Below are positions 27,501 to 36,985 of a DNA stretch of 64,000 nt, in pieces. The position numbers and the translations under genes were made by a program. The DNA lies in NCBI GenBank assembly GCA_030637025.1, contig DAOVVV010000005.1, positions 1 to 64,000 of the forward strand, given 5' to 3'. The notes beneath the pieces were generated by a model. That model ran no database searches, was not told the origin of the DNA, and saw only the letters and a program-made list of their open reading frames with translations. The stretch's first letter is position 1. Each line of letters begins with the position of its first letter. The stretch is from JAGLHV01 sp023143305 [NCBI: Clostridia bacterium] (GTDB taxonomy: Bacteria > CBDUZB01 > JAGLHV01).

Positions 27501-29261
27501 ATGCATTACTTTATAAAAAAATATAAAAAATTGTTTTTATTTTCAAGCTATCTTATATTAGGGGTATATACTTATACGCTTCAGGGGAAGCAATATATAA
27601 ACAGCCGAATTAGTCATACTGAGATTTTAATCCCCTCAAAAGTAGGCAGTGAAAATGGATGTTATGCTTATAATTTAAAATATCCCTGTATTCCGGATGG
27701 AGAAAACCCGTCTAATTTAGTTTTGCATGAGAACGGAATTGAACTCGGTCCGGCGCATAGTGCACATAGTCAAATAAGAAAAAAAGGGAAAGGGAGGTTT
27801 TCTCACTGGAAGTCCGATTTATTGTATTTCTCAAGTTCGGATAATTCAGATCCCCGAAACAATGGGAGAAAGTATAAAGTGGTTACTACTCATAATATAG
27901 TTTTTTCCGAAGAGATTATTACTGTTAACTTTCATCAATATCAAATAAGTGTGCAGGGGAAGAAAGAACCGTTTACTCGTTATATAAAGATAGAAAACAT
28001 AGGGGAAAGTGAGATTATAAATCCTAAAGTTATTTCGGACAATGTATTGGATATGTCTTCTGTCCAGTCGATTTTAAATGGAGTCATTACGGATTCTATG
28101 AGTGATAAAGAAAAAGCAATTAAGCTTTGGGAATTTGTAAAAGACAATCGTTATAACTGGTATTCCCCTGAAAGAAAAAATAATCTTGCCGATCCGGTTA
28201 AATATTTTAATGTATATGGATATGAATTTTGTAGCATTTCAGCTTATAGTTTAGAAGCCTTGTGGGAAGGAGCAGGATTAAAAGGACGTTGTTGGGGGTT
28301 GGGCTCCGAGCATGTGGTTGCGGAAGTTTTTTATGATAATAAATGGCATATGTTTGATCCGCACTATGAGATTTTTTATTTTTGCCGGGATAATAAAACA
28401 ATTGCCAGTGTGGAGAATTTGGAAAATAATCCTGCTTTAATTATACAATCGGATAGAAAACCTTTTGGTTGTAAAATACGTTGGCTGGCAAAATTATATA
28501 AAAATAAGAAAAGAAAATTGAATAGTGAGATAGAAGGCGGTGATTATGTATCTAAACATACAATGAATATCGTTTTAAGGCCCGGTGAATTTTTGATTAG
28601 AAACTGGGAAATAGGTGCTAAGTATCATGATAATTGTTATCATAAAGAGCCGCCGGTTTATGCTAACGGTAAAATTGTTTATACCCCTGATTTAACCAAA
28701 ATTAATTGTCTTGAGGGTCTACATAAAATGGTAAATATAAAATTAGGTGAGGGAGGGAAAGGGGATTTTGGTATATATATCGATAAACCCGGGGAAAGAT
28801 CCTATATTATTTATAAAGTTGAGAGTCCATATGTAATTGTAGGAGGGAAAGTAGGGGGGGGATTTGTTGGTGGTGGAAAAATGTATATCTCTTTTGATGA
28901 AGAAGATTGGACAAAGATATGGGAAAAAGAAGAAGCAAAGGATATTGAGCATTATGAAGAAATAGATTTAATTGTGAATAATCCGACTGGCGGCAGGTAT
29001 AGAACAGCTGATTGGAATCCGGAATTTAACGCAAAATATTTTTATTTTATTAAGTATGAGTTTATTAATGATTCAGGCGGAAAATCAGGATTAAATAAGG
29101 TGATGCTCAGTACCGATATACAGGTTGCTCCTAAATCTCTTCCTGCCCTTGATTCTGGGCTGAATAATATATGTTTTTCAAGAGCTGATAACGGAGAAAA
29201 GAGGAGCTTAACGGGTAATTCTCCGATAGTTAAGATTATTTATGCCTGGGAAGAAAATTAG
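27501..29261 (+). CDS. Exported transglutaminase-like protein, copy 1
   Basis: The 586-residue protein has a basic start and a hydrophobic stretch (residues 11-28) that reads as a signal peptide or anchor. A transglutaminase-like (papain-fold) domain spans about 190-300. Its probable triad is Cys244 (YGYEFCS), His271 (EHVVAEVF) and Asp286 (HMFDPH), spaced as in that superfamily. The N-terminal 180 residues and C-terminal 200 (YIIYKVESPYVIVGGKVGG, ISFDEEDW) are beta-rich and may bind carbohydrate or peptide. Bacterial members act as proteases, amidases or cross-linkers of envelope polymers; which applies here is open. It is about as long as the next gene and shares long identical nucleotide stretches with it. 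Confidence 0.7.
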   Translation: MHYFIKKYKKLFLFSSYLILGVYTYTLQGKQYINSRISHTEILIPSKVGSENGCYAYNLKYPCIPDGENPSNLVLHENGIELGPAHSAHSQIRKKGKGRFSHWKSDLLYFSSSDNSDPRNNGRKYKVVTTHNIVFSEEIITVNFHQYQISVQGKKEPFTRYIKIENIGESEIINPKVISDNVLDMSSVQSILNGVITDSMSDKEKAIKLWEFVKDNRYNWYSPERKNNLADPVKYFNVYGYEFCSISAYSLEALWEGAGLKGRCWGLGSEHVVAEVFYDNKWHMFDPHYEIFYFCRDNKTIASVENLENNPALIIQSDRKPFGCKIRWLAKLYKNKKRKLNSEIEGGDYVSKHTMNIVLRPGEFLIRNWEIGAKYHDNCYHKEPPVYANGKIVYTPDLTKINCLEGLHKMVNIKLGEGGKGDFGIYIDKPGERSYIIYKVESPYVIVGGKVGGGFVGGGKMYISFDEEDWTKIWEKEEAKDIEHYEEIDLIVNNPTGGRYRTADWNPEFNAKYFYFIKYEFINDSGGKSGLNKVMLSTDIQVAPKSLPALDSGLNNICFSRADNGEKRSLTGNSPIVKIIYAWEEN

Positions 29262-29338
29262 TATTTTAAAAAAGAGATAAAAGTGTTTTTCTGTAAATTG
29301 ATTTATCATATCAAAACTGTTTTTAGAAAGAAGAACTT

Positions 29339-31096
29339 ATGCTTTATTTAACAAGGATTAATAAAATATTAATTGCATTATTAATTTGTCTTGTTCTGGC
29401 AAATTGTAATTATGTATTTTTAGGAAAAGCACTTGCCGGGCAGTATAGCACTCATACGGAGATTTTAATTTCTTCAAAGATATATTATGAAAGTGGATGG
29501 TATGCTTATAATTTAAAATACCCTGCTATTTCGGATGGAGAAAAACCGTCTAATTTAGTTTTGTATGAGAACGGAGTCAAACTTGGGCCGGCGCATAGTA
29601 CACATAGTCAAATAAGAAAAAAAGGGAAAGGAAGGTTTTCTCACTGGAAGTCCGATTTATTGTATTTCTCAAGTTCGGATAATTCAGATCCCCGGAGTAA
29701 TGGGAGAAAGTATAAAGTGGTTTCTATTCATAAGATAAATATTCAGAAAGAAATTACCGGGACTAAACAACATCAATATCAAATTATTGTACAGGGTAAA
29801 AAAGAACCGTTTAACCGGTATATAAAGATAGAAAACATAGGGGACAGTGACATTATAAATCCTAAAGTTATTTCTGACAATGTAGTGGATATGTCTTCGG
29901 TCCAATCAATTTTAAAAGGGGTCATTACGGATTCTATGAGTGATAAAGAAAAAGCAATTAAACTATGGGAATTTGTAAGAGACAACCGTTATAACTGGTA
30001 TCCTGCCGAAAGAATAGATGAACTTGCGTATCCGGTTAAATATTTTAATGTATATGGATATGAATTTTGTAGTGCTACCTCCGAAGTTCTGGAAGCCCTA
30101 TGGGAAGCAGCAGGATTTCCTGCTCGTTGTTGGGGATTGGCAGATGAACATGTGGTGGCAGAGATTTTTTATGATAATAGCTGGCATATGTTTGATCCAC
30201 ACTATGATATTTTTTATTTTTGCCGGGACAATAAAGCAATTGCCAGCGTAGAGGATTTGGAAGACAATCCTGCTTTAATTATGCAATCGGATAGAAAACC
30301 GGTTGGTTGTTCTTCAGACTGGCTAGCCGGGTTATTTGCGGATAGGAATAATTCGATAGAAGATAACCGGTTTGTGAGTAGTTATAGAATAAATATAGTT
30401 TTAAGGCCTGATGAATATTTGATAAGAAGCTGGGAAATAGGCAGCAAATATCATGATAACTGTTATCATAAAGAACCGCCGGTTTATGCTAACGGCAAAA
30501 TTGTTTATACTCCAGATTTAACTAAAATTAATTGTATGGAGGGTATGTATAAGAAGGTAAATGTAAGACAGGATTCAGGGAAGAAGAATTATTCCGGTAT
30601 ATATGCGGATAAACCCGGGAAGAATGCATATATTATTTATAAGGTGGAGAGTCCATATGTGATTGTAGGAGGGAAAATAGGTGGAGAATTTGTAGGGGCG
30701 GCTAAGATGTATATTTCTTTTGATGCGGAAAACTGGAGAGAAATATGGGAAAAAAAGGTAAAAAAGAATGTAGAACATTATGAGAAAATTGACTCAATTG
30801 TGAATAATCCGAACGGGGGAAACTATAAAACAAATAGTTGGAATACGGAATTTAACGCAAAATATTTTTATTTTATTAAATATGAGTTTTTTAGTGATGC
30901 AGACCGAAAATCAGGCATAAAAAAGATAGTACTTAGTACTGATATACAGCTTGCTCCTAAATCTCTTCCTGCGTTAAAGTTAGGGGTAAACAGTATATGT
31001 TTTTCAAGAGCTGATAATGGAAAAAAGAAGAGCTTAAGGGATAATGGTCCCATAGTTAAGATTATTTATGCCTGGGAAGAAAATCAAGGCAAATAA
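29339..31096 (+). CDS. Exported transglutaminase-like protein, copy 2
   Basis: This 585-residue tandem paralogue of the preceding gene has the same numbering of the proposed triad: Cys244, His271, Asp286. Its signal peptide is clearer (hydrophobic core about 10-28, cleavage after ALA at residue 33). The two proteins agree almost residue for residue through 90-125 (SQIRKKGKGRF, SHWKSDLLYF) and through the domain core, but differ in the first 35 residues and in the 310-340 loop (LAGLFADRNNSIED here, LAKLYKNKKRKLN in copy 1). AGAAAGAAG precedes ATG 29339. Different loops around a conserved core suggest diverging substrates. Confidence 0.7.
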   Translation: MLYLTRINKILIALLICLVLANCNYVFLGKALAGQYSTHTEILISSKIYYESGWYAYNLKYPAISDGEKPSNLVLYENGVKLGPAHSTHSQIRKKGKGRFSHWKSDLLYFSSSDNSDPRSNGRKYKVVSIHKINIQKEITGTKQHQYQIIVQGKKEPFNRYIKIENIGDSDIINPKVISDNVVDMSSVQSILKGVITDSMSDKEKAIKLWEFVRDNRYNWYPAERIDELAYPVKYFNVYGYEFCSATSEVLEALWEAAGFPARCWGLADEHVVAEIFYDNSWHMFDPHYDIFYFCRDNKAIASVEDLEDNPALIMQSDRKPVGCSSDWLAGLFADRNNSIEDNRFVSSYRINIVLRPDEYLIRSWEIGSKYHDNCYHKEPPVYANGKIVYTPDLTKINCMEGMYKKVNVRQDSGKKNYSGIYADKPGKNAYIIYKVESPYVIVGGKIGGEFVGAAKMYISFDAENWREIWEKKVKKNVEHYEKIDSIVNNPNGGNYKTNSWNTEFNAKYFYFIKYEFFSDADRKSGIKKIVLSTDIQLAPKSLPALKLGVNSICFSRADNGKKKSLRDNGPIVKIIYAWEENQGK

Positions 31097-31115
31097 CAAG
31101 GAAATTTAGTGATAG

Positions 31116-32543
31116 ATGAGAATTTATTTTATTAATCCTCCGGGAGCTAATATAACAAAACAAATTAGAGAAGGGCGGTGTATGTTAAGTACCGGCGCCT
31201 GGAGTAGTTTGTGGGCTCCTGTTTCACTGGCACTTTGTGCGGCAAAAGTAAGAACGAAGGAAGAAATAGAAGTAAAATTAATTGATTGTGTTGCTGAAAG
31301 GATAAATTTTTCTAAACTTTCAGCAATGATTAAAGATTTTTCTCCGGATTTAGTTGTTATTAATACATCTACCCCTTCTATTGAAAGTGATTTAAGTACG
31401 ATAAAGTATATAAAAGGTGTTAATCGGAAAATCAGAACTGCCATTATCGGAATTCACGGCACTGTTTTAACGGAAGATTGTTTTAAGTTGGCGCCGGAGT
31501 TGGATTTTATAATTCGTGGAGAACCGGAGTATACAGTTTGTGATTTAAGTTTAGCCGTTAATGACAATAATGATTTTTCACTGGTGAGGGGAATTTCATA
31601 TCATAAAGGGGATAAAGTTGTACATAATCCATCCCGGGAGTTTATTAAAAACTTAGATGAATTACCCCATCCTGCATGGGATTTAGTGGATTTATCTAAA
31701 TATACTTTGCCTTTTAATAACCAGCCGTTTTTATTAATCATTCCGGCGAGAGGATGTCCGCATAAATGTGTTTTTTGTAATAGTAAAATTTATTATGGTA
31801 ATAATTTGCGATTACGCTCGGTAAATAATGTAGTTGATGAGTTAGAATGGGCTAAGGATAAATTCGGCATAGATAATTTTTTATTCTGGACCGAATCATT
31901 TACCCTGGATAAAAAATATGCCTTAGGAATAACGGAGGAAATTTTAAGGCGAAAATTAAAAATATCCTGGGTTTGTAATAGTCGAGTAGATGATGTTGAT
32001 AAAGAAATGTTAAACAGATTTAAAAAAGCCGGTTGTTGGATGATTGGTTATGGTATAGAGTCGGGGGATGAAGATATTCTTAAAAAAACCAGGAAAGGAA
32101 TCCATGTTAATGAGTCGATAAATGCTGTTGGTTTGACTAAGAAAAGCGGTTTGCAGGTAGCGGCCTATTATGTATTAGGGTTACCTGATGAAACCAAAAA
32201 AAGTATAAAAAAGACAATAGAATTGGCTAATCGATTAGATGCTGATTTTACTCAATTTTATTGTGCGGTACCTTATCCGGGATGTGACTTGTATGAGGAA
32301 GCGAAAAAGAGAAAATGGTTAAATACAAATGATTGGACTAAGTTTGAGCAAAATTATTCAATTTTAGATATGGATGGTATAACGGCAAAGGAAGTTATGT
32401 CTTTCAGGAAAACAGCTTATTTACATTTTTATTTTCACCCGCGGAGAATTTATAAAATATTGAAAAGAATAAAATCTAAGAGAATGTTTTTTAATCTTGT
32501 TCGAATGGGTAAAGATTTTTTACGCTGGGTATATACGAGTTAA
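31116..32543 (+). CDS. B12-binding-type radical SAM enzyme
   Basis: The 475-residue protein has an N-terminal cobalamin-binding-like domain (residues 1-150; INPPGAN, VINTSTPS, GIHGTVL, IIRGEPE) and a radical SAM core with ARGCPHKCVFC, giving Cys214, Cys218 and Cys221. GIESGDEDILKKT and YYVLGLPDET are usual core motifs. The layout resembles HpnJ/BchE-type enzymes that modify lipids or tetrapyrroles. It is a different lineage from the 14711 enzyme by its N terminus (GRCMLSTGAWSSLWAPVSLAL). It sits between the transglutaminase pair and a GT39 gene; its substrate may be a lipid or a glycan precursor. Confidence 0.75.
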   Translation: MRIYFINPPGANITKQIREGRCMLSTGAWSSLWAPVSLALCAAKVRTKEEIEVKLIDCVAERINFSKLSAMIKDFSPDLVVINTSTPSIESDLSTIKYIKGVNRKIRTAIIGIHGTVLTEDCFKLAPELDFIIRGEPEYTVCDLSLAVNDNNDFSLVRGISYHKGDKVVHNPSREFIKNLDELPHPAWDLVDLSKYTLPFNNQPFLLIIPARGCPHKCVFCNSKIYYGNNLRLRSVNNVVDELEWAKDKFGIDNFLFWTESFTLDKKYALGITEEILRRKLKISWVCNSRVDDVDKEMLNRFKKAGCWMIGYGIESGDEDILKKTRKGIHVNESINAVGLTKKSGLQVAAYYVLGLPDETKKSIKKTIELANRLDADFTQFYCAVPYPGCDLYEEAKKRKWLNTNDWTKFEQNYSILDMDGITAKEVMSFRKTAYLHFYFHPRRIYKILKRIKSKRMFFNLVRMGKDFLRWVYTS

Positions 32544-32579
32544 TATCTTAATTGAAATCATAAGGTGCATAAAAACAAA

Positions 32580-34865
32580 ATGATAAAATTTATTAAAAAA
32601 AGATATTTTATATTGATTCTTTTATTATTTCTGTTAATGTCTATTCCTCTGATAAACGCAGATTTACCCTTTCTTAATAGTGATAGTTCTTTTTATGTAA
32701 TATTGGCTCATTCAATTAGTTCCGGCGAGGGATACAAAGATATTTATTATCCGGGAAATCCTTCAAATGTGGAATTTCCCTTTTTTTATCCTTTACTTTT
32801 GGCGATATTTTTAAAAATTTATCCGGAAAATTATGTGGTTTTTTTAAAATTTCTTTCTATCCTGTTTGGAATAGCTTCATTAGTTGTTGTGCAAATTTTC
32901 TTTTCTAACAAGGTTAAAACGCAAACTATAAAAACCGGACCTTTTACTTCCGAGCATGTACCCCTAATTGCTTTATTTATCTCTGTTAATTTATGGTTTT
33001 TATCCTTTTCCACAAGCATTCTTCCTGAAATACCTTATTTGTTTTTTTCTTTTACGTCTTTAATTTTATTAAATAAATATGAACAAAGCAGTAAAAATTC
33101 AGGTAAATATTTTTTATTTACTGCACTTAGTTTAACTGTAACTTTTTTTACCCGTTCAATAGGGTTAGCTTTGATTATGGCGGCAATAATTTATTTTATA
33201 ATTATAAAAAGAAAAAAAAGGAAAGGATTTTATATCGGGGGTATATGCATTTTTTTATCTTTGCCCTGGCTGATGAGGACAATATTAATTTCTTCTGCGA
33301 CAATTTCTAAAAATTATGTAGGCCAATTTATGCACGGTCATAACGAATCGTCCATAAAAATACTAAAAGCAATAGTATGGAATTTAACCCACTATTGGCA
33401 GTTAATTTCAACCCTGCTCCTGCCGGGATTTTTTCTTTCAAAATTAAGCGAGGAAATGAGTTATTTCCCCTTTTTATGTGGATTAATTAATAAAAAAATA
33501 AAATATTTCAGTTTTAGTCCTTTGCCCTGGCTGTCTGCCTTTCTAGCTTTTACTCTTTTTGCTATTGTCGTAGCAGGTTTTATTTACCATTTTAAAAAAA
33601 GAAAATTAAGCGAAATTTATATATTATGCTATTTAAGTATAGTCTTTATTTTTCCCTCCCGGTTTTTTCAAGAGAGTGGAAATAGATTTATTACGCCCAT
33701 ACTTCCTTTCATATTGTTTTATTTTTTTACAGGATTATTTTTGTTGGTTAATTTGTTTAAGTCCTCAGGAGAAGATGTAAAAGAAAAACAGGGAACGAAA
33801 AAAAACAAAAGGGTGGCGGTAATCAAAATTCTTGTTTGTCTTTTTGTGTTAATAGCCAATCTTATTCCTGTTTCGAGATTGATAAAAGCTAATGTAAAAT
33901 ATCTTATAAATTATAAATTTTTATCACTTGAACAAAGAAAGGATTACTATCCTTCCTGGTTTATGGACCGTTTCATAGTTGCTTATTGGATAAAAAATAA
34001 TACTTCTCCCGATAGTATTTTTATGCATGATTATCCTCCTCCTTTTTATTTGGTTACGGGACGTAAAACAGTTTATTTTACCAAAACCCCCTGCCCGGAA
34101 AGAGAAATGAAATTAGTGGAAATTGCTAATACTATAAAACAAAAAGGAGTTAATTATATTGTTACCCTCACTCCCCATGAAGAGAAAATAGTCAGGCAGT
34201 TAAATCAACAAATAGAGGATATGATTTTTTTCCCTTTAGTTCGCTTTGAATCTATAGATGAAATAATTAAAATATATAAAGTGAGTAAAATTAATCCACA
34301 GGCAAAAACATTAAATCAAGAGGGGATTGATTGGTATCATAAGAGAAATTTTAACAAAGCGAGAGAGGGATTTAAAAAAGCGATAGCAATAAATGCTCAT
34401 CCTCTGGAATATTTCAATTTAGGCCAGTGTTATGAAAGAGAAGGGGAAAAAGACAGAGCTATTTTTGCTTATGAAAATGCGGCTAAAATGCAATTCAATT
34501 ATAAAATGGTAAAGGATAAAATAGAGATAGTTAAACAGCAGGAAAGGATAGAAAATAACCCGTTTTCGTATGAAGAATATTTGGTATTGGGAAAGTTATA
34601 TTTGAAAAATTATAAAGCTATAGATTTGACTATATATTTTTTTAGAAAAGCTTTAATTTTGAATCCTGAGAGTGCCCTTGTTCATTATAATCTTGGCCGT
34701 GCTTATATTATTGATGAGGCTTATGATGCTGCTTTGAGTGAACTTAAAATATCGCTTAAATTAAAACCGGAGTTAAAACATAAAGTAAAACATTATATGC
34801 AAATAGCCGGTCAGAAAAAGAAGGAAAAACAGTTATCTTATCTGGGAAGAGAGCATCTACAATGA
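32580..34865 (+). CDS. GT39-type glycosyltransferase with TPR tail
   Basis: The 761-residue protein has first loop LPFLNSDSSFY and EFPFFYPLLLA, membrane helices to about 430, MHDYPPPFYLVTGRK (about 482-496), and TPRs from about 585 (YFNLGQCYEREGEK, VHYNLGRAYIIDEAY). ATG 32580 is preferred over GTG 32565 because the sister protein at 12332 starts the same way (MI-FIKK-YF). The last 4 bases (ATGA) overlap the start of the first gene of the kinase-like array, so this membrane glycosyltransferase and the array's first exported protein are translationally coupled. That is direct evidence for a shared role. Confidence 0.8.
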   Translation: MIKFIKKRYFILILLLFLLMSIPLINADLPFLNSDSSFYVILAHSISSGEGYKDIYYPGNPSNVEFPFFYPLLLAIFLKIYPENYVVFLKFLSILFGIASLVVVQIFFSNKVKTQTIKTGPFTSEHVPLIALFISVNLWFLSFSTSILPEIPYLFFSFTSLILLNKYEQSSKNSGKYFLFTALSLTVTFFTRSIGLALIMAAIIYFIIIKRKKRKGFYIGGICIFLSLPWLMRTILISSATISKNYVGQFMHGHNESSIKILKAIVWNLTHYWQLISTLLLPGFFLSKLSEEMSYFPFLCGLINKKIKYFSFSPLPWLSAFLAFTLFAIVVAGFIYHFKKRKLSEIYILCYLSIVFIFPSRFFQESGNRFITPILPFILFYFFTGLFLLVNLFKSSGEDVKEKQGTKKNKRVAVIKILVCLFVLIANLIPVSRLIKANVKYLINYKFLSLEQRKDYYPSWFMDRFIVAYWIKNNTSPDSIFMHDYPPPFYLVTGRKTVYFTKTPCPEREMKLVEIANTIKQKGVNYIVTLTPHEEKIVRQLNQQIEDMIFFPLVRFESIDEIIKIYKVSKINPQAKTLNQEGIDWYHKRNFNKAREGFKKAIAINAHPLEYFNLGQCYEREGEKDRAIFAYENAAKMQFNYKMVKDKIEIVKQQERIENNPFSYEEYLVLGKLYLKNYKAIDLTIYFFRKALILNPESALVHYNLGRAYIIDEAYDAALSELKISLKLKPELKHKVKHYMQIAGQKKKEKQLSYLGREHLQ

Positions 34866-36949
34866 AAAATTACTTAAAAGTAGGGGCCTTTATGTTCTTG
34901 TTATTTTATTGGAACGTTTCTTTTATTGGGGCAAAAGAACACAATAAGCGTATAATGAAAAAAATTATTAAACTTGCACAAAAAAGCCAGGCAATGGATA
35001 CTGCTATTATTAAAAGAATGCGGTTTGATTTGTTAGAAGAACAAATTATTCTTGATGGCTCAACAGAGAAATGTTTGCTGAAGGATAATAGCAATATTGG
35101 TGTATGGTTGTTTAAGAGTTATACTAATCCAAAAAAAGTAATAATATCCAGAAGTGTATATCTTTTAGCTAAGTTGACGGGTATTTCTACTCCACTGATT
35201 TATGAAATCACTCTTCCTGTTAACGGGAAAATGGTTTATGGTTCAATTCAGGAATTTATTCTGGGAGCCAAAAAAGTAAAAGAGATGAAACTTTCTGAAT
35301 TTAGTGATAAACAAATTGCAGAAATTAAGAGGTGCCAAATTTTTAGTTGGTTAATTTTTAATAAAGATTCCGGACAAAAGCATCTTATTGTTCATCCGGA
35401 AACAAAAGAAATTTTTACTATAGATAACGATAACTCTTTAGTATTTAGAAGGAGATGGTCAATAGAAAAGCATCTATTTGGTAAATTTGATAAGGTTTGG
35501 AATGCTGATACAGGAAATAGAAGAGTATTTGAGTTAAAAGAAATTCTTAGTTTCATTGATTATCTACAAAGTATTGATAACAAGGAATTAAAAAAAATAC
35601 TTTTATTAGTTATCAATAAGCCTGAACAAATGAACGAGTTTTTTTTGAGAAAAGAAAATTTGAAAAGTGATTTTATAAGGTTTTACTGCAAATTAAAAAA
35701 ATCACCAAAAAGGTTATCCGATGAGGCGAGTAAGGGTAATGGCGAAGAGTATGCAAGGTTAATTTTAAAAGAACTAAAAGCTTCCATCTTAAAAAAAAAG
35801 CAGTTGCTTAAAAATTTAAAAAGTAAACCATTAACAAAACAAAAGGATATTAAAGTTATTTCTTCAAAAGAGGCCTGGATTAAAGCAAGAAAATTAAGTT
35901 ATTCTTCGAATAAAGAGTTTTTAAATTATCTAAAAAAGGCGACTGAAACATTAAAATATCTGGAAAACAGTAATTTAAATATTTATGAAAGATTAGCGGT
36001 AAATTTATATACAGAAGAAATTGCAAGAGAATCTATGGAAGGAAAGATAGATAGGTTTATAAACAGGAAGGGAATTAAAAGGATTAGTATTCATCCAGTA
36101 CGAATGACAGCTAAAAAAATATTGAATATAGAATATAATTTGAGGGCTATATGCGGGAAAAAGAGAAAATCATTTTCCGAATATAAAAAAGAATTGGCAA
36201 ATGATAAGGAAAATATTTTGTTACATCTCAATTATATTAAGTATCCCCCACAAACTACTCAGGCAATAAATGAGGTTTTAGAAGAATATCAACAAAAAAT
36301 AAAGAAAGAAGGAAATATTAAAGTAAATGACTTTATTTGTAAAATAACGCAGAGAGACGAAAAATACCTTAACAATGTGGACGACAGCTTTACCTGGAAA
36401 TATTTAGGGTTAGCTTTGGTAAATGCGTATCGTAAGCGCAAAAATAAAGCAATTGGATGTTGTAATAAATCAGTTGCTTTAACTAAGGATAATTTTGTTG
36501 TTTATTGGAGTTATTTACTATTGGGACTTCTTTATGAATATAACGACTCTTGGGAAAGATTTGGTGAAGGATTTAAAAGGGAAAAATCCGTTAAGGCCTA
36601 TAAAAAGGCAGTAATGATTAATCCTGAGTCGGTAGAAGCGCATTTGAACTTAGGAATTATTTATTTGATAAATAAAGAGCCGGACAAAGTTTTAGAGGAG
36701 TTTAAGCAAGTAGACAGATTAGATGTTAAATATGGAAAAAAGCATTTTCATTTTAGCAAGATAAAAGAGAAATATGAATATAAAAGTAAAGAGAAATATT
36801 TAGAAGCAATAAAGATGAATACTTTGAGTGGTAGACATCATTATGTGGTAGGCCTGGCTTATATGGTAAATAATGATGTAAAAAGAGCAAAGCAACATTT
36901 TAATAAAGCAAAAGAATTTGGTTATAAAGTTAATGTTAGAGTGGAATAA
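34862..36949 (+). CDS. Exported PI3/4K-like kinase-fold protein with TPR domain (array member 1)
   Basis: The 695-residue protein sets the pattern of the family. A signal peptide (1-24, ends FIGA) is followed by a helix (30-58), a kinase-like domain (about 60-300), a helical middle, and TPRs (about 545-690) ending MNTLSGRHHYVVGLAY. Kinase-fold motifs in order: VWLFK (Lys85, ATP-site lysine), LLAKLTGISTP, YGSIQ, FNKD (Asp169) with His174 at +5, and TIDND (Asp188). Actinobacterial PI3/4-kinase-like proteins have W-FKP, LLG-VP, GS-Q, N-DRKGGH and IDHG in the same order; the homology is inferred from this. The usual Asp-Trp before the loop is Ser-Trp here. Export implies action outside the cytoplasm. 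Starts by 4-base overlap with a GT39 gene. Confidence 0.65.
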   Translation: MKNYLKVGAFMFLLFYWNVSFIGAKEHNKRIMKKIIKLAQKSQAMDTAIIKRMRFDLLEEQIILDGSTEKCLLKDNSNIGVWLFKSYTNPKKVIISRSVYLLAKLTGISTPLIYEITLPVNGKMVYGSIQEFILGAKKVKEMKLSEFSDKQIAEIKRCQIFSWLIFNKDSGQKHLIVHPETKEIFTIDNDNSLVFRRRWSIEKHLFGKFDKVWNADTGNRRVFELKEILSFIDYLQSIDNKELKKILLLVINKPEQMNEFFLRKENLKSDFIRFYCKLKKSPKRLSDEASKGNGEEYARLILKELKASILKKKQLLKNLKSKPLTKQKDIKVISSKEAWIKARKLSYSSNKEFLNYLKKATETLKYLENSNLNIYERLAVNLYTEEIARESMEGKIDRFINRKGIKRISIHPVRMTAKKILNIEYNLRAICGKKRKSFSEYKKELANDKENILLHLNYIKYPPQTTQAINEVLEEYQQKIKKEGNIKVNDFICKITQRDEKYLNNVDDSFTWKYLGLALVNAYRKRKNKAIGCCNKSVALTKDNFVVYWSYLLLGLLYEYNDSWERFGEGFKREKSVKAYKKAVMINPESVEAHLNLGIIYLINKEPDKVLEEFKQVDRLDVKYGKKHFHFSKIKEKYEYKSKEKYLEAIKMNTLSGRHHYVVGLAYMVNNDVKRAKQHFNKAKEFGYKVNVRVE

Positions 36950-36985
36950 AATGTGGGGATGTGGCAAAATAATGGGAGTAAACTA

